A stretch of DNA of 64,000 nt from Candidatus Nitrosotenuis uzonensis (lineage in GTDB: Archaea; Thermoproteota; Nitrososphaeria; Nitrososphaerales; Nitrosopumilaceae), in assembly GCF_000723185.1 (NCBI RefSeq), contig NZ_CBTY010000006.1, positions 1 to 64,000 of the forward strand, in the 5' to 3' direction. Shown one piece after another: positions 25,758-34,656 of this stretch. The position numbers were made by a program, and so were the translations under genes. Numbering within the stretch: the first letter of the stretch is position 1; every line of letters starts with the position of its first letter. The notes under the pieces are model-generated. The model worked only from the letters and a program-made list of their open reading frames with translations, did no database searches and was not told the origin of the DNA.

Positions 25758-27430
25758 GTGAAAATCACTCTTGTATTGATTGTAGGTATAGTGTTCATGT
25801 TATCCTACAGTATTGATACAGTTTCTGCATATTCTACTACTGCTATTACTGTACCATCTGGAACCAAGTATACGTTATGGACAGATCTAAATGCAGGCAA
25901 TAGATTTCAAGTTTCAATATCTGTATCTGGGGGAACAAATGATGATGTTTATCTGGCTGTAACAGACCCGTATGGCAACACTCTGGTATCTGGAAGAATA
26001 GTTCAACAATACAGTACAGAAATTGTTGCAGATTCTACTGGACGTTATAATTTTGAATTCGATAACAACATGTCTGCTGTCAGCGACAAACAAGTGTCGT
26101 TTTCTTATCAAACAATATCACAATCCCAAAACCCAAACACACCTAGTTCAGATTCTACAAACTATAATCCAAATGTCCAAGAAAGTTATCATTATGTTTA
26201 CATCGATCAATTGCCAGACTATGCCACAAGTTATGCAACAAATGTGATTTATGAGGCAACAAATGCATGGACTAATGCTAATCCAGACATCAAGTTTTAC
26301 AAAGCAGAAACAGAGGGACAGGCTGATTTGGTTGTTCATTGGATAAGAGATTATGGTACTGTAGCCGGTACTCTTGGAGAATATGTTAGGGGTACTAAAC
26401 TAGTTCAAGTCGGACTTGGAGATAGCAACTGTCTTGGAACATGGCAACCATATTCTACACAAACCGTGGAACACATTGCTACACACGAAATTGGACATTT
26501 CTTGGGGCTGGATCATTCCTCAAATCCTAACAGCATCATGTATCCAGTTATACCAATTGATTATGGTGAAGTCACAATTCAGCAAAATCTTGCGGCAGGA
26601 TACATTTCATATGTCCCGTTCTGCACTAGCAAAGATGAGACTTCTTTCCATTATTCTATAACCTCGGATGATCCAACCTATGGATTCAAAGTGTATGTGG
26701 TTCCAGCTATCAGCGAATATGATGGTCTAAAAAATAGCTTATCATTCAATCATTATTCTGGTAGTGGATGCTATGGAGAAAATTATATCACGTACGGCAA
26801 CACGTGTGAGGGAATATCAAAAGGTAGTGGTTTACTCATCATACTTGATAACAGACAAACAAACGCCCTAACAAAATTAACCATAACTCAACAAGAGATA
26901 CCATTTACAACGGGTACAATGCAATCCACTACGTCTGCAATTGTATCATACAATTACATGTCTAATGCTGAGGAGACACAAGCAACCATGCAAAAAGCTA
27001 TATCTGAAGCGCAATCTTCACTACAATCTCAAATAGATGCGGCCGCAAAAGCACAAGCTCAGGCAGAAGCACAAGCGGAATCTGTAGCCCAAGCAAAAGA
27101 GCAAATGCAGAACAAAATAAACACGGTAATGGAAAAGGCACAGTCTGAAATTTCAAAGGTAAAATCCGAAGCAGAGTCGAAAATAGGTGCAATATCGGAG
27201 GCTCATGAGAAAAAGGATGTATATCAGAGTCAGATCGATAAACTAAATTCTGAACTAATATCTTTGGAAAAATCAATTTCTGATAAATCAGATGAAAGCT
27301 CCCAAGATGAAATCAATATGGCGGATACCAGTCCTACAAGGGATTATACGTTGTTCCTCCATATTACTATCAAAGCGTAAGTGGAGAGATAGCATCATCA
27401 ATTACTGTGGAGTTCTGGCTAGAAAAATAA
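25758..27430 (+). pseudogene. Exported matrixin-like metallopeptidase (M10/M12 type), frameshifted near the C-terminus
   Basis: GTG start with a signal peptide (about 1-24), a beta-rich N-terminal domain, then a zinc metallopeptidase with HEIGHFLGLDH and Met-turn 'NSIMYP' (metzincin signature). A further domain contains 'GSGCYGENYITYGNTCEG' and 'SGLLIILDNRQTN', and an Ala/Gln/Glu coiled coil precedes the end. The uninterrupted frame stops at 27380. A second frame from about 27315 reads 'YQSYKGLYVVPPYYYQSVSG...EFWLEK' to a stop at 27430, clearly the native C-terminus. There is thus a one-base frameshift near 27315, real or a sequencing error. The protease domain is intact. It is paralogous in its C-terminal domain to the broken gene at 31603. 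The 176 bases upstream hold the repeat at 25576 and a TATA box near 25730. Confidence 0.8.
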
Positions 27431-27438
27431 CTTCAAAT

Positions 27439-27453
27439 ATTTTTTTATTTTTT
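27439..27453. terminator. T/A-rich terminator between convergent genes
   Basis: Two adjacent T-runs (ATTTTTTTATTTTTT) lie in the 34-bp gap between the metallopeptidase and the spermidine-synthase-like gene on the other strand. Confidence 0.5.
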
Positions 27454-27464
27454 GCAGAATTAGT

Positions 27465-29861
27465 TTAGGATTTTGTGATTATTTCAATGGATCTTTTCTT
27501 CCATACAAATGACACACAAAGTGCAACAAGATAAGCAACAATCCCAATAATCATGGCGTATGATGCTCCATACGTTATTCCAATCACAACCGATAGGACC
27601 GCTCCAAGTACAGAGAATGCTCCGTTGATGGCCCACATCCATGGAACAAATGTTGGCTTGTACATTTTTACAATCCTCATTCCAGTCGGCATCGGTATTC
27701 CCATAAGAAATCCAATTGGAATGAGAAGACCCACGCTAATGAGTACTTTTTGAATAAATGGCTCAGCTATCACAGAATAGATTATTGTGGGTAGTACCAG
27801 AACATAAAATACGCCCATTGCAGTTATCCCCCCAATAACAAATGTCAGATTTTTTGTGTTGTTTTTTGCAAGCCTTGAGCTGACAAGGCTTCCAACCCCG
27901 CTTGAGAGCAACACTGTGAACAAGAGTATTGCAAATGTCATTGTTGGATTTCCAAGAAGCAGAATTAGTTTTTGTAACAAAGCAAGCTCAATTAGAATAA
28001 AGCCCGTTCCAAGGGCAGCGAAATATATCACGATACTTTTGGCTTTTAGCTTATCATTTGAGGCTGATTCATCTTTTTTTCTTAGCCAAAAGTATGGCCC
28101 AACTAAGAAAATTGCTGTAATCATAACACTGATGTAAAGGAGAGCCTCCAGGATATGTGGAAACGGCTTTTCAAATGACAAAAAGTATGGGCTGTCATCT
28201 GTCACCGGATAGGCCTTTGTTGGAAACTTTTCATAAAACTCTGGCAGTGTTATTTGGTTTTCCAACAACTGTGAGTATGGTTCTAAGGCAACTTGTCCGG
28301 GTATTATTATTGGCTTGTAGCCATCCCTGTAAAATGACTCGGACAAAAATGCAATCTCTTCTTGTGTAAATGGCGCCTTTGAGAGTATCGCTAGGGTAAC
28401 ACTCGGATCCTTATCAGTCGAGTCGGAACTAACAATTAGTATGTGCTTGTAAACGTCTTGCTGGGAAACGCCATTTTTTTCCAAAACCGTAGTAAAAGTT
28501 GAAACAAACCTTGGGGCATCAATTAACCATCTTACAGCCACAACCTTTCCTCGGTCAGTCAGATGATCATAGTATTCTTGGAATCCTTCTACTGTGTACA
28601 AAAAGTTTTCAGAAACACCAAGGCCTCCGGAAGATACTGAAGCCCAAGTGTCTACAAACGGAATGTAGATGACATCATATTTTTCTGTAGAGCGGGAAAC
28701 AAAGCTTCGTCCTTCATCCACATTTGCGTTTACATAGTGGTGAGAATACAGGTTTCCTGCCTTGTCCCCATAACCTTTGACGGTCTCAAAGATTATTGGA
28801 TTTATCTCAACCGCTGTAACATCCGTGCTCCCACTTGCCAGAGCAGCAACGACGTCTCTGCCTCCACCAGAGCCAATGATGAGGACTTTGGGGTCATCGA
28901 TCATCTTAAATGGCAAGTATTGCATCCACGATGAAAGATCCTTTCTGCTCTCAGGATTGCCATCCCACGAAATTATGTTGGTGCCTGCGCCGCCGTCGAT
29001 GAAGATTTTGGCAACTAGGCCTTCTGCTGCACACTGTGGCTGGCCAAATATCGGATCTAAGGAACGCGGCTCACAGTTTCCAGTAGGACCTTCTACTACA
29101 TCTATTCGTGAAAATGAGTTCCATTGTGTCTTTACAATGTGGGTTCCAGGATTTTCTCGAAGAAAAATCGGCAGGTCTTTTTGGGTTTTCGAATCGGTGG
29201 GAATGGAAAAGATCTTTTCTTGAGAAGTCATGTTGACAAAAAGAAGGGAGGAAGCAAACGCTACAACGGCAATGCTAAGAAGAATTTTCTTTTTGTTTTT
29301 GGTTATTGATGAAAAAATGACGGCACAAACAGAGGAGATCAATCCAACAAGCAATGTAGTTCCTTCGCCACCAAAGATTACCAAGAATAGTACCACGCCC
29401 AAGGCGCCAAGCGATGCGCCTATGAGGTCTGATGCATACAGCCTTCCAGCTACATGAGCAAAGGCGCTAAATGCAGCCGAGATAATAATCCCTACAAAGA
29501 AAAACGGTATGGCAAAAAGGAGCATAAATAACGGCAGATAGGTCACGTGGGACTCTAGCGTATGCATTACAACAAGCGATATTGGAATGACCAGAGCAAT
29601 TCCTATTGCAGCAGCAATGGTGAGGTTTGCTGCCCAGTTTTCTTTGATCTTCTTTAATCTATAGTGTACGACTAGTCCTGATGCACCAAGGCCGACTAGG
29701 GCAACCGATACTGCCACAAAAGCAAAATGATACCATATTGCTGCCGAAAAGATTCTAGTGATGGCAATCTCTAGAATCAGACCAGAAAGGGATGTCAGAA
29801 AAATTCCTGCAAAGAGAAGCCTTGTGTTTATTTTGGTAGGAGATAGCCCTAAATCTGACAA
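27465..29861 (-). CDS. Membrane-fused spermidine synthase-like protein
   Basis: 798 residues. N-terminal transmembrane block (about seven helices, residues 15-210), a soluble Rossmann domain of the aminopropyltransferase type ('PKVLIIGSGGGRDVVAAL' motif I, 'VTAVEINPIIFETV', 'YDVIYIPFVDTW'), then a C-terminal block of six or more helices. Such fusions are widespread; some are predicted to make or move polyamines, and the substrate is not established. The gate Asp of classical spermidine synthase is not obvious. It lies outside the integrated element on its right flank. Confidence 0.8.
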   Translation of the reverse strand: MSDLGLSPTKINTRLLFAGIFLTSLSGLILEIAITRIFSAAIWYHFAFVAVSVALVGLGASGLVVHYRLKKIKENWAANLTIAAAIGIALVIPISLVVMHTLESHVTYLPLFMLLFAIPFFFVGIIISAAFSAFAHVAGRLYASDLIGASLGALGVVLFLVIFGGEGTTLLVGLISSVCAVIFSSITKNKKKILLSIAVVAFASSLLFVNMTSQEKIFSIPTDSKTQKDLPIFLRENPGTHIVKTQWNSFSRIDVVEGPTGNCEPRSLDPIFGQPQCAAEGLVAKIFIDGGAGTNIISWDGNPESRKDLSSWMQYLPFKMIDDPKVLIIGSGGGRDVVAALASGSTDVTAVEINPIIFETVKGYGDKAGNLYSHHYVNANVDEGRSFVSRSTEKYDVIYIPFVDTWASVSSGGLGVSENFLYTVEGFQEYYDHLTDRGKVVAVRWLIDAPRFVSTFTTVLEKNGVSQQDVYKHILIVSSDSTDKDPSVTLAILSKAPFTQEEIAFLSESFYRDGYKPIIIPGQVALEPYSQLLENQITLPEFYEKFPTKAYPVTDDSPYFLSFEKPFPHILEALLYISVMITAIFLVGPYFWLRKKDESASNDKLKAKSIVIYFAALGTGFILIELALLQKLILLLGNPTMTFAILLFTVLLSSGVGSLVSSRLAKNNTKNLTFVIGGITAMGVFYVLVLPTIIYSVIAEPFIQKVLISVGLLIPIGFLMGIPMPTGMRIVKMYKPTFVPWMWAINGAFSVLGAVLSVVIGITYGASYAMIIGIVAYLVALCVSFVWKKRSIEIITKS

Positions 29862-29960
29862 ATCATTTTCCTTCTTTTTGATTCGTATATTATTCTTTTA
29901 GTGAAAATTTGCCACACCTACCAAATCCTAATTGCTGCGTCTGGGTAATCTCTACAGTAG

Positions 29961-30295
29961 TTATGGAAAGTTGTTTTTCAATTTGAGTAGTTTGACAAAA
30001 AGATACGCTAAAAGTCCGATGGATGACCATACAGAAATACTGGCAAGAATTATAGCTGTTGGAAGAACTAATGGCGGTATTGAAAAGCCACGGGATTTGC
30101 CATAAATATTATCATGATAGTTGGATAGTTAACGAATCCTGCAATTATGTCTAGATAATGTTTATCATAAGATAGAGTTGCAATATAGCTTATGACGCCG
30201 GCCAAAAGACCATACAAAGCAAACAGAAACACAATTCTTTTGTCATCTTTGAGTAACTTGGATAAATGAAAGTAGGAAGAACTTTTTTCAATCAT
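29961..30295 (-). pseudogene. Small membrane protein, frameshifted
   Basis: From ATG at 30295 the frame gives 75 residues with hydrophobic segments and stops at 30068. Another frame across 30110-29961 reads 'DNIYGKSRGFSIPPLVLPTAIILASI...' with a further transmembrane helix and a basic tail ending NNFP, evidently the lost C-terminus. The frameshift lies near 30105-30130. The start overlaps the preceding fragment by 8 bp, so both once formed an operon. Confidence 0.55.
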
Positions 30296-30447
30296 TTGGT
30301 TTTGTTTCCATTTTTACAATCGCAAACCATATGCCAAGACCTACGATTGGAAGTCCCATGAAGATAAACCAGTGTCCGATGGGCTCAAGCGGCCGTGTGG
30401 AGTCTTTTAGCTCATTTACGTTTACATTTATCATCATTGGAATCGTG
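30288..30447 (-). pseudogene. Membrane protein fragment cut by the insertion sequence
   Basis: About 53 codons outside the insertion sequence, with one transmembrane helix ('HWFIFMGLPIVGLGIWFAI'). The open frame runs upstream into the IS, so its original N-terminus was cut off by the insertion; an internal ATG at 30437 could still give about 49 residues. Confidence 0.5.
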
Positions 30448-30449
30448 TA

Positions 30450-31364
30450 GCCCTGTAGAAAACACCCACAATTACTAAATAATTTCTGGTAATCCTGTAA
30501 CAATTGTATGCTATTATTCGGTACATCACCTCTCTGTTCTGCGTCAGGATGTACCTTGAGAGAATATCCTCGCCCAGCATTCTCTTTATTACAGAAAATA
30601 TGGTCTCTGCCTTGCTCCTCTGGTGGTATGATCCCCAGTCAAAACGACGCTTTATCATTTTGCGGTGGAAACCCTTTGTTTTCCACACCTGCAGGGATTC
30701 GTATTTTGGGCGTATGATGGTACGTGGTATGCCAAGATTTTCTGTCATGACATGGTTCTGCTCAGAATCATACCCCCGGTCTGCAACGACGATCCCGACA
30801 GGAACCAGCCGTGTAGCTTGCTGTAGCAGTGGTGCAAAATCGACGGAATCGTGCCTCCTGCGATGCCGTATCTTGATGCCACAAACGATTTGCCTCTCAT
30901 GTCTGCTAGTATGGATACCTTGACGAATTTCCTTCGTAGTTTGAGGCGTTTTGTATAATAATATAGTGCGTAGCACAGTATGAGGCCTGACCATGGGACA
31001 GCCCAGTAGAGTCGATTCCTGCAAACATTTTGCGTATTCTGGCATGTATGACAAACGATTCGAGGATTCGAATCATAATGCCGTGTGTCAGACGGGCTGC
31101 TGCCTTCTGCAGTGTCGTGTAGTGTGGGATTCTGGACAACCCAAGAAACTCTCCCACACCAAAAGCTTCTTGTAGGAATTCAACAAATCTACGGTAACTC
31201 TTGCACTCGTACTGACGCAGTACAAGCAAGATCAGGTGCTGCCAGACCGTGAACACGTGGTTGGATTTTCTGTGCAGGTATGGCGGTATCCTGGCCCTTT
31301 TTATTATCTGCATCATGGTACGAGCCATTCTCGCGTATCGAGATGGCTTCATGGTGTAATGCAA
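30450..31364 (-). pseudogene. IS5-family DDE transposase, two frameshifts
   Basis: The first frame (31364-30906) holds the N-terminal region and the first catalytic Asp in 'FAGIDSTGLS'. A short middle part reads in a second frame ('YYTKRLKLRRKFVKVSILAD', about 30960-30895). The last part is in a third frame (to about 30434) and carries the second Asp in 'IVVADRGYDSEQN' and the late 'RSKAETIFSVIKR' Glu region. Two frameshifts make it non-functional, and the IS is probably fixed in place. Confidence 0.8.
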
Positions 31365-31439
31365 CGATGTTATCAGCTTTAGATCTGTCCGTGGAATCGG
31401 ATCTACAAAATGGTCAAAAATCGGTGTTTTCTACAGGGC
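30450..31439 (-). mobile_element. IS5-type insertion sequence, degraded
   Basis: About 990 bp with terminal inverted repeats GCCCTGTAGAAAACACC (left 30450-30466, right 31423-31439 as its complement), flanked on both sides by TA, the likely target duplication. It contains one transposase gene on the minus strand that is broken by frameshifts. Confidence 0.85.
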
Positions 31440-31502
31440 TATTTCTATTATCTTTCTAATTAAAGGAAAGATTCGTACCTAGGCATAATTAAAGCCTGAA
31501 AA

Positions 31503-31580
31503 AGTGCAAAATAACCAAACCCAACTATATTCCCCGCACCTATTTTCTGGGAATATAGTTGAAGTGTTAGATTTTGCACT
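31503..31580. repeat. 78-bp nested palindrome (10-9-13-14-13-9-10)
   Basis: Outer arms AGTGCAAAAT (31503-31512) and ATTTTGCACT (31571-31580). Inner arms CAACTATATTCCC (31522-31534) and GGGAATATAGTTG (31549-31561). Equal 9-nt spacers and a 14-nt centre CGCACCTATTTTCT. Both arm pairs are perfect. The centre plus right arms recur at 25576-25621 beside attR. Confidence 0.85.
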
Positions 31581-31602
31581 GTTTCATTTTTTTAAATATG
31601 GT

Positions 31603-32129
31603 ATGGGATCAAATTTGTCCTCTAAAGAATATCAAGATTATTTGTTGAAGGTTAAGGCAGGTCTTCTTTTAACAGCCGTTTTGTTGGTCTTTCTTCTACC
31701 CAACATTACCGACTCTTTTGCCCAAACAAATAACGGTAGGTTTACGTTTCCTAATGGAGGCATTGTCGAATATGCAATAGAAAATGGCCAAGTATCTAAC
31801 ATGGAAATTTACCACGATACAAAGTCACTTAGAATCAATATCTCAGCATACGGTGATGGTAGACTAGATCTTTCCATTCCAAGAGATGTTCTTGATGCAA
31901 AAAACGGATATGATGATAGTTTTATAGTTTTGGTTAATGGTGTTCAAGCTAATTTTGATGAGCAAACCACTTCAATTATTATTCTAGAAATGGATGTTTT
32001 GGAGAGAATTATCTAAGTTATGGTGGAACTTGTGATGGAATTGATGAAACAAGCGGTTTGTTAATTGTAGTTGATAATAGGCAAATTAACAAACTAACCA
32101 AACTTACTGTAAAACAACAAGAAATGTAG
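31603..32129 (+). pseudogene. Exported protein paralogous to the metallopeptidase C-terminal domain, frameshifted
   Basis: ATG at 31603 gives a signal peptide ('LLLTAVLLVFLLPNITDSFAQ') and a beta-rich domain that keeps frame to about 31965. Beyond that the annotated frame diverges and stops at 32016, whereas the next frame reads 'FNYYSRNGCFGENYLSYGG' and '...SGLLIVVDNRQINKLTKL', matching the domain at 26745-26900, to a stop at 32129. One frameshift lies near 31965-31975. It lacks any peptidase domain. Confidence 0.75.
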
Positions 32130-32403
32130 GATTAGAGGATCTAAAGCGTTGCTTTCCATCACACAGTAATGGCGATGTGGACAAGAAGCTAAAGAAACTG
32201 GTAAGGAGAACTTTGTCTTACAGCACACCACATCGTATGGCCCTCAATACGCCCTGAACCCCCAGCGATTGCAGGATGTAATAGATGAGCTTGACAATAC
32301 CAAATGATCTTATGTTCTTTTGAACAACAGTCGTCTTAAGTCTTAGAAGACGCTCTTTTTGGATACGATGTATGAGAAACGTGAGATTGGCCAGCGTTGA
32401 TGA
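32130..32403. other. Gene-poor 274-bp stretch with a possible gene remnant
   Basis: The plus strand keeps an open frame ending at 32307 ('...HTTSYGPQYALNPQRLQDVIDELDNTK') without a credible start, probably a remnant of a decayed gene. Nothing else is seen in the stretch. Confidence 0.3.
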
Positions 32404-33441
32404 TTATCTTGCCTTGATTTTCTTGTAAGCAGCCTTCTCAAGCCTGTTCATTATTCCAAGACCGATGCCCTTCTTTGGAACTGCCTGCACCAAAATCACA
32501 TCAATTTTCTTTGAATCAAATTCCCTAAAGACTCCGAACAAACTGGCGGCAAATTTCTGATAGCTTGGACCCACAATCTTTATCGCATCGGCGTTATACC
32601 TTGCTTTCGTAATGCAGACGATGCCTACTCTTTTCTGCTGCTTTTTTAATTCTCTTGTAAGCCTGATAATCTTCTGAGAGACCTTGCTTTCAGATCCTTC
32701 AACCAATATCACTTGAGCGTCGGGGGAATAGTGTTTGTATTTCATTCCTGGCGAGCGATAAACGATTTTTGCTTTTTTCCCCCTGAGTACAGGATGAATC
32801 TTTATCTTTCCCAACTCCTTCTGAAGCTGCTCAACGCTCACACCTCCTGGACGAAGAAGGATCGGCGTCTTTGCTGTAAGATCTATTACAGTCGATTCGA
32901 TCCCAATCTTTGTGCTGCCACCGTCCAGTATCAAGCCTATTCTTCCATCCATATCTTCTAGTACATGCTCTGCAGTGGTGGGACTGGGCCTGCCAAAATA
33001 ATTTGCCGATGGTGCAGCAATGGGAGTGTGCGCTTCCCTGATCAGCAACGTGGCAATAAAATTCTCTGGCATTCGAATCGCCACGGTGTCCAATCCGCCA
33101 GTTGTTATCTTTGGAACAATCTTGGATTTTTTTAAAACCACAGTAAGCGGTCCGGGCCAAAACCTTCTTGAAATCTTCTTCATTACATTGGGTATGTCTA
33201 CTGCAAGTTTAGCAAGATCGTCCTCATCTGAAATGTGAACAATTAACGGATTATCCGACGGTCTCCCCTTTGCAACAAAGATCTTCTTTACGGCCCTTGC
33301 GTTGAGCGCGTCGGCGCCAAGCCCGTAGACCGTCTCGGTGGGAAATGCGACAACGCCTCCGCTCCTGATTAGTTTTGCAGCCTCCCTAATCTTTGTCAGC
33401 TCTGGCTTTTTTGGATTGACTCTCTGAATCTTGGTGCGCAT
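32404..33441 (-). CDS. sua5: L-threonylcarbamoyladenylate synthase (Sua5/YrdC)
   Basis: Makes threonylcarbamoyl-AMP for t6A37 modification of ANN-decoding tRNAs. ATG at 33441 gives 345 residues, the length of two-domain Sua5. The YrdC domain (about 15-200) shows 'GGVVAFPTETVYGLGADA', 'KGRPSDNPLIVHI', 'RFWPGPLTVVLKKS' and 'PIAAPSANYFGRPSPT'. The Sua5 C-terminal domain follows the linker 'YRSPGMKYKHYSPDAQVILVEG'. The frame extends upstream to 33645 but overlaps the divergent rnp4 gene, so I reject that start. Confidence 0.96.
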   Translation of the reverse strand: MRTKIQRVNPKKPELTKIREAAKLIRSGGVVAFPTETVYGLGADALNARAVKKIFVAKGRPSDNPLIVHISDEDDLAKLAVDIPNVMKKISRRFWPGPLTVVLKKSKIVPKITTGGLDTVAIRMPENFIATLLIREAHTPIAAPSANYFGRPSPTTAEHVLEDMDGRIGLILDGGSTKIGIESTVIDLTAKTPILLRPGGVSVEQLQKELGKIKIHPVLRGKKAKIVYRSPGMKYKHYSPDAQVILVEGSESKVSQKIIRLTRELKKQQKRVGIVCITKARYNADAIKIVGPSYQKFAASLFGVFREFDSKKIDVILVQAVPKKGIGLGIMNRLEKAAYKKIKAR

Positions 33442-33515
33442 TTTGTTGACTTTAAGGCAGATCGACGCTCGAATTAAACTATGGACTTTTAAGTAAATTT
33501 CCCGCCATTCATACA

Positions 33516-33854
33516 ATGAAAGTCGACGCAAAAAAAATCGCACTAGAGAGAATGTCTGTACTAATGAGACAGGCAGTGCTAAATGCCAGAAAGAATCCTG
33601 CACTAGCACAAAGACAGGCTGGACTGGCAAAGCGGATAAGCACAAAATACAGGGTGAAGATGCCCTATGAGATTAAAATGAACTTTTGCAAAAAATGCAA
33701 GATGTTCATAGTGCCTGGCATGACCTCAAGGATAAGGCTTGGCAGGTCCACGCTCAAGTCAATTAGGATAACGTGTTCCTATTGCAACCACACCTACAGA
33801 AAAGTGATTCCTGCTAGGTCTTCAAAAGCCCACTCTGACAAAGTACCTTTATAA
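33516..33854 (+). CDS. rnp4: RNase P protein component 4 (Rpp21/Rpr2)
   Basis: Archaeal RNase P subunit that, with Rpp29, supports the specificity domain during tRNA 5' processing. 112 residues with an N-terminal basic helix, 'ALAQRQAGLAKRISTKYRVKMP', and a four-Cys zinc ribbon (CKKC ... CSYC). It heads a compact cluster with rps19e and the PDCD5-like gene. ATG at 33516 is preceded by a TATA-like 'TTTTAAGTAA' at about 33486. Confidence 0.95.
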   Translation: MKVDAKKIALERMSVLMRQAVLNARKNPALAQRQAGLAKRISTKYRVKMPYEIKMNFCKKCKMFIVPGMTSRIRLGRSTLKSIRITCSYCNHTYRKVIPARSSKAHSDKVPL

Positions 33855-33879
33855 GACGATTTACAAGTCTGACTTTCAC

Positions 33880-34332
33880 ATGGCAAAAGTCTATGATGTC
33901 CCAGCAGATATTCTGATAACACGCTTGGCGCAGATACTCAAAAGTGAAAACATTGCCAAACCAGAGTGGACTAACTTTGTCAAGACAGGCTCCCACGTAC
34001 AAAGACCGCCACACGAGAAAGACTGGTGGTATACGAGATGTGCATCTGTATTCAGAAAAATATACCTGCACGGGCCAATAGGAATAAACGATCTTAGATC
34101 AGAGTATGGAGGCTCCAAGGCAGTAGGATACGCGTTCTCGCATCACCGCGATGCAGGAGGGGCAATAATCCGTCACGCAATACACGAGCTTGAAAAACTT
34201 GGTTATGTGGAAAAAGTCGCAGGAAAAGGCCGGGTCGTCTCACATCAAGGAATGAAAAAGCTTGACAGACTTGCCTCTGAAATAATAGACGAATTAGCAG
34301 CACAAAACCCGATTCTTAAAGTCTATTCATAG
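33880..34332 (+). CDS. rps19e: 30S ribosomal protein S19e
   Basis: 150 residues, full length. It shows the S19e signature, with 'AKVYDVPADILITRLAQIL', 'RPPHEKDWWYTRCASVFRKIYLHGPIG' and 'HELEKLGYVEKVAGKGRVVSHQGMKKLD'. Small-subunit head protein required for 16S maturation, and the partner of Nep1 function (Nep1 is encoded at 11.4 kb). Gap of 25 bp after rnp4. Confidence 0.97.
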   Translation: MAKVYDVPADILITRLAQILKSENIAKPEWTNFVKTGSHVQRPPHEKDWWYTRCASVFRKIYLHGPIGINDLRSEYGGSKAVGYAFSHHRDAGGAIIRHAIHELEKLGYVEKVAGKGRVVSHQGMKKLDRLASEIIDELAAQNPILKVYS

Positions 34333-34341
34333 TGAATCACT

Positions 34342-34617
34342 ATGGACTATGAGCAAGATCCACCAAATCCTCAACAGGAAGCACAGATCGCAGCCCAAAA
34401 AGAGATTATACTAAAACAACTTCTCTCGCCTGAGGCACGGCTGCGACTAAACAACGTAAGAATGGTAAAGCCTGAACTGGCAGCTCTTGTAGAAAACTAT
34501 CTGATAGGAATGGCCTCGCAGGGAAGACTACACTCACAGATCTCCGATGAGCAGCTAAAGCAAATTCTAATGTCTGTTCAGCAGCCAAAACGAGACTTCA
34601 AAATCAACAGGCGCTAG
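34342..34617 (+). CDS. PDCD5/TFAR19-family DNA-binding protein
   Basis: 91 residues, the archaeal length. Helical, with the conserved 'LKQLLSPEARLRLNNVRMVKPELAALVENYLIGMASQGRL' core of the family. It binds nucleic acid and probably acts around translation or DNA compaction; the role is not settled. It starts 9 bp after rps19e, a pairing common in archaea. Confidence 0.93.
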   Translation: MDYEQDPPNPQQEAQIAAQKEIILKQLLSPEARLRLNNVRMVKPELAALVENYLIGMASQGRLHSQISDEQLKQILMSVQQPKRDFKINRR

Positions 34618-34656
34618 TCAAGAAAATATAATTAGGGGTTAACTAGGATCCAATTC

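Noticed and set aside
32404-33645. Upstream extension of sua5 to 413 residues
   Set aside because: The extension overlaps the divergent rnp4 gene antisense and has no family support; the ATG at 33441 gives the standard length.
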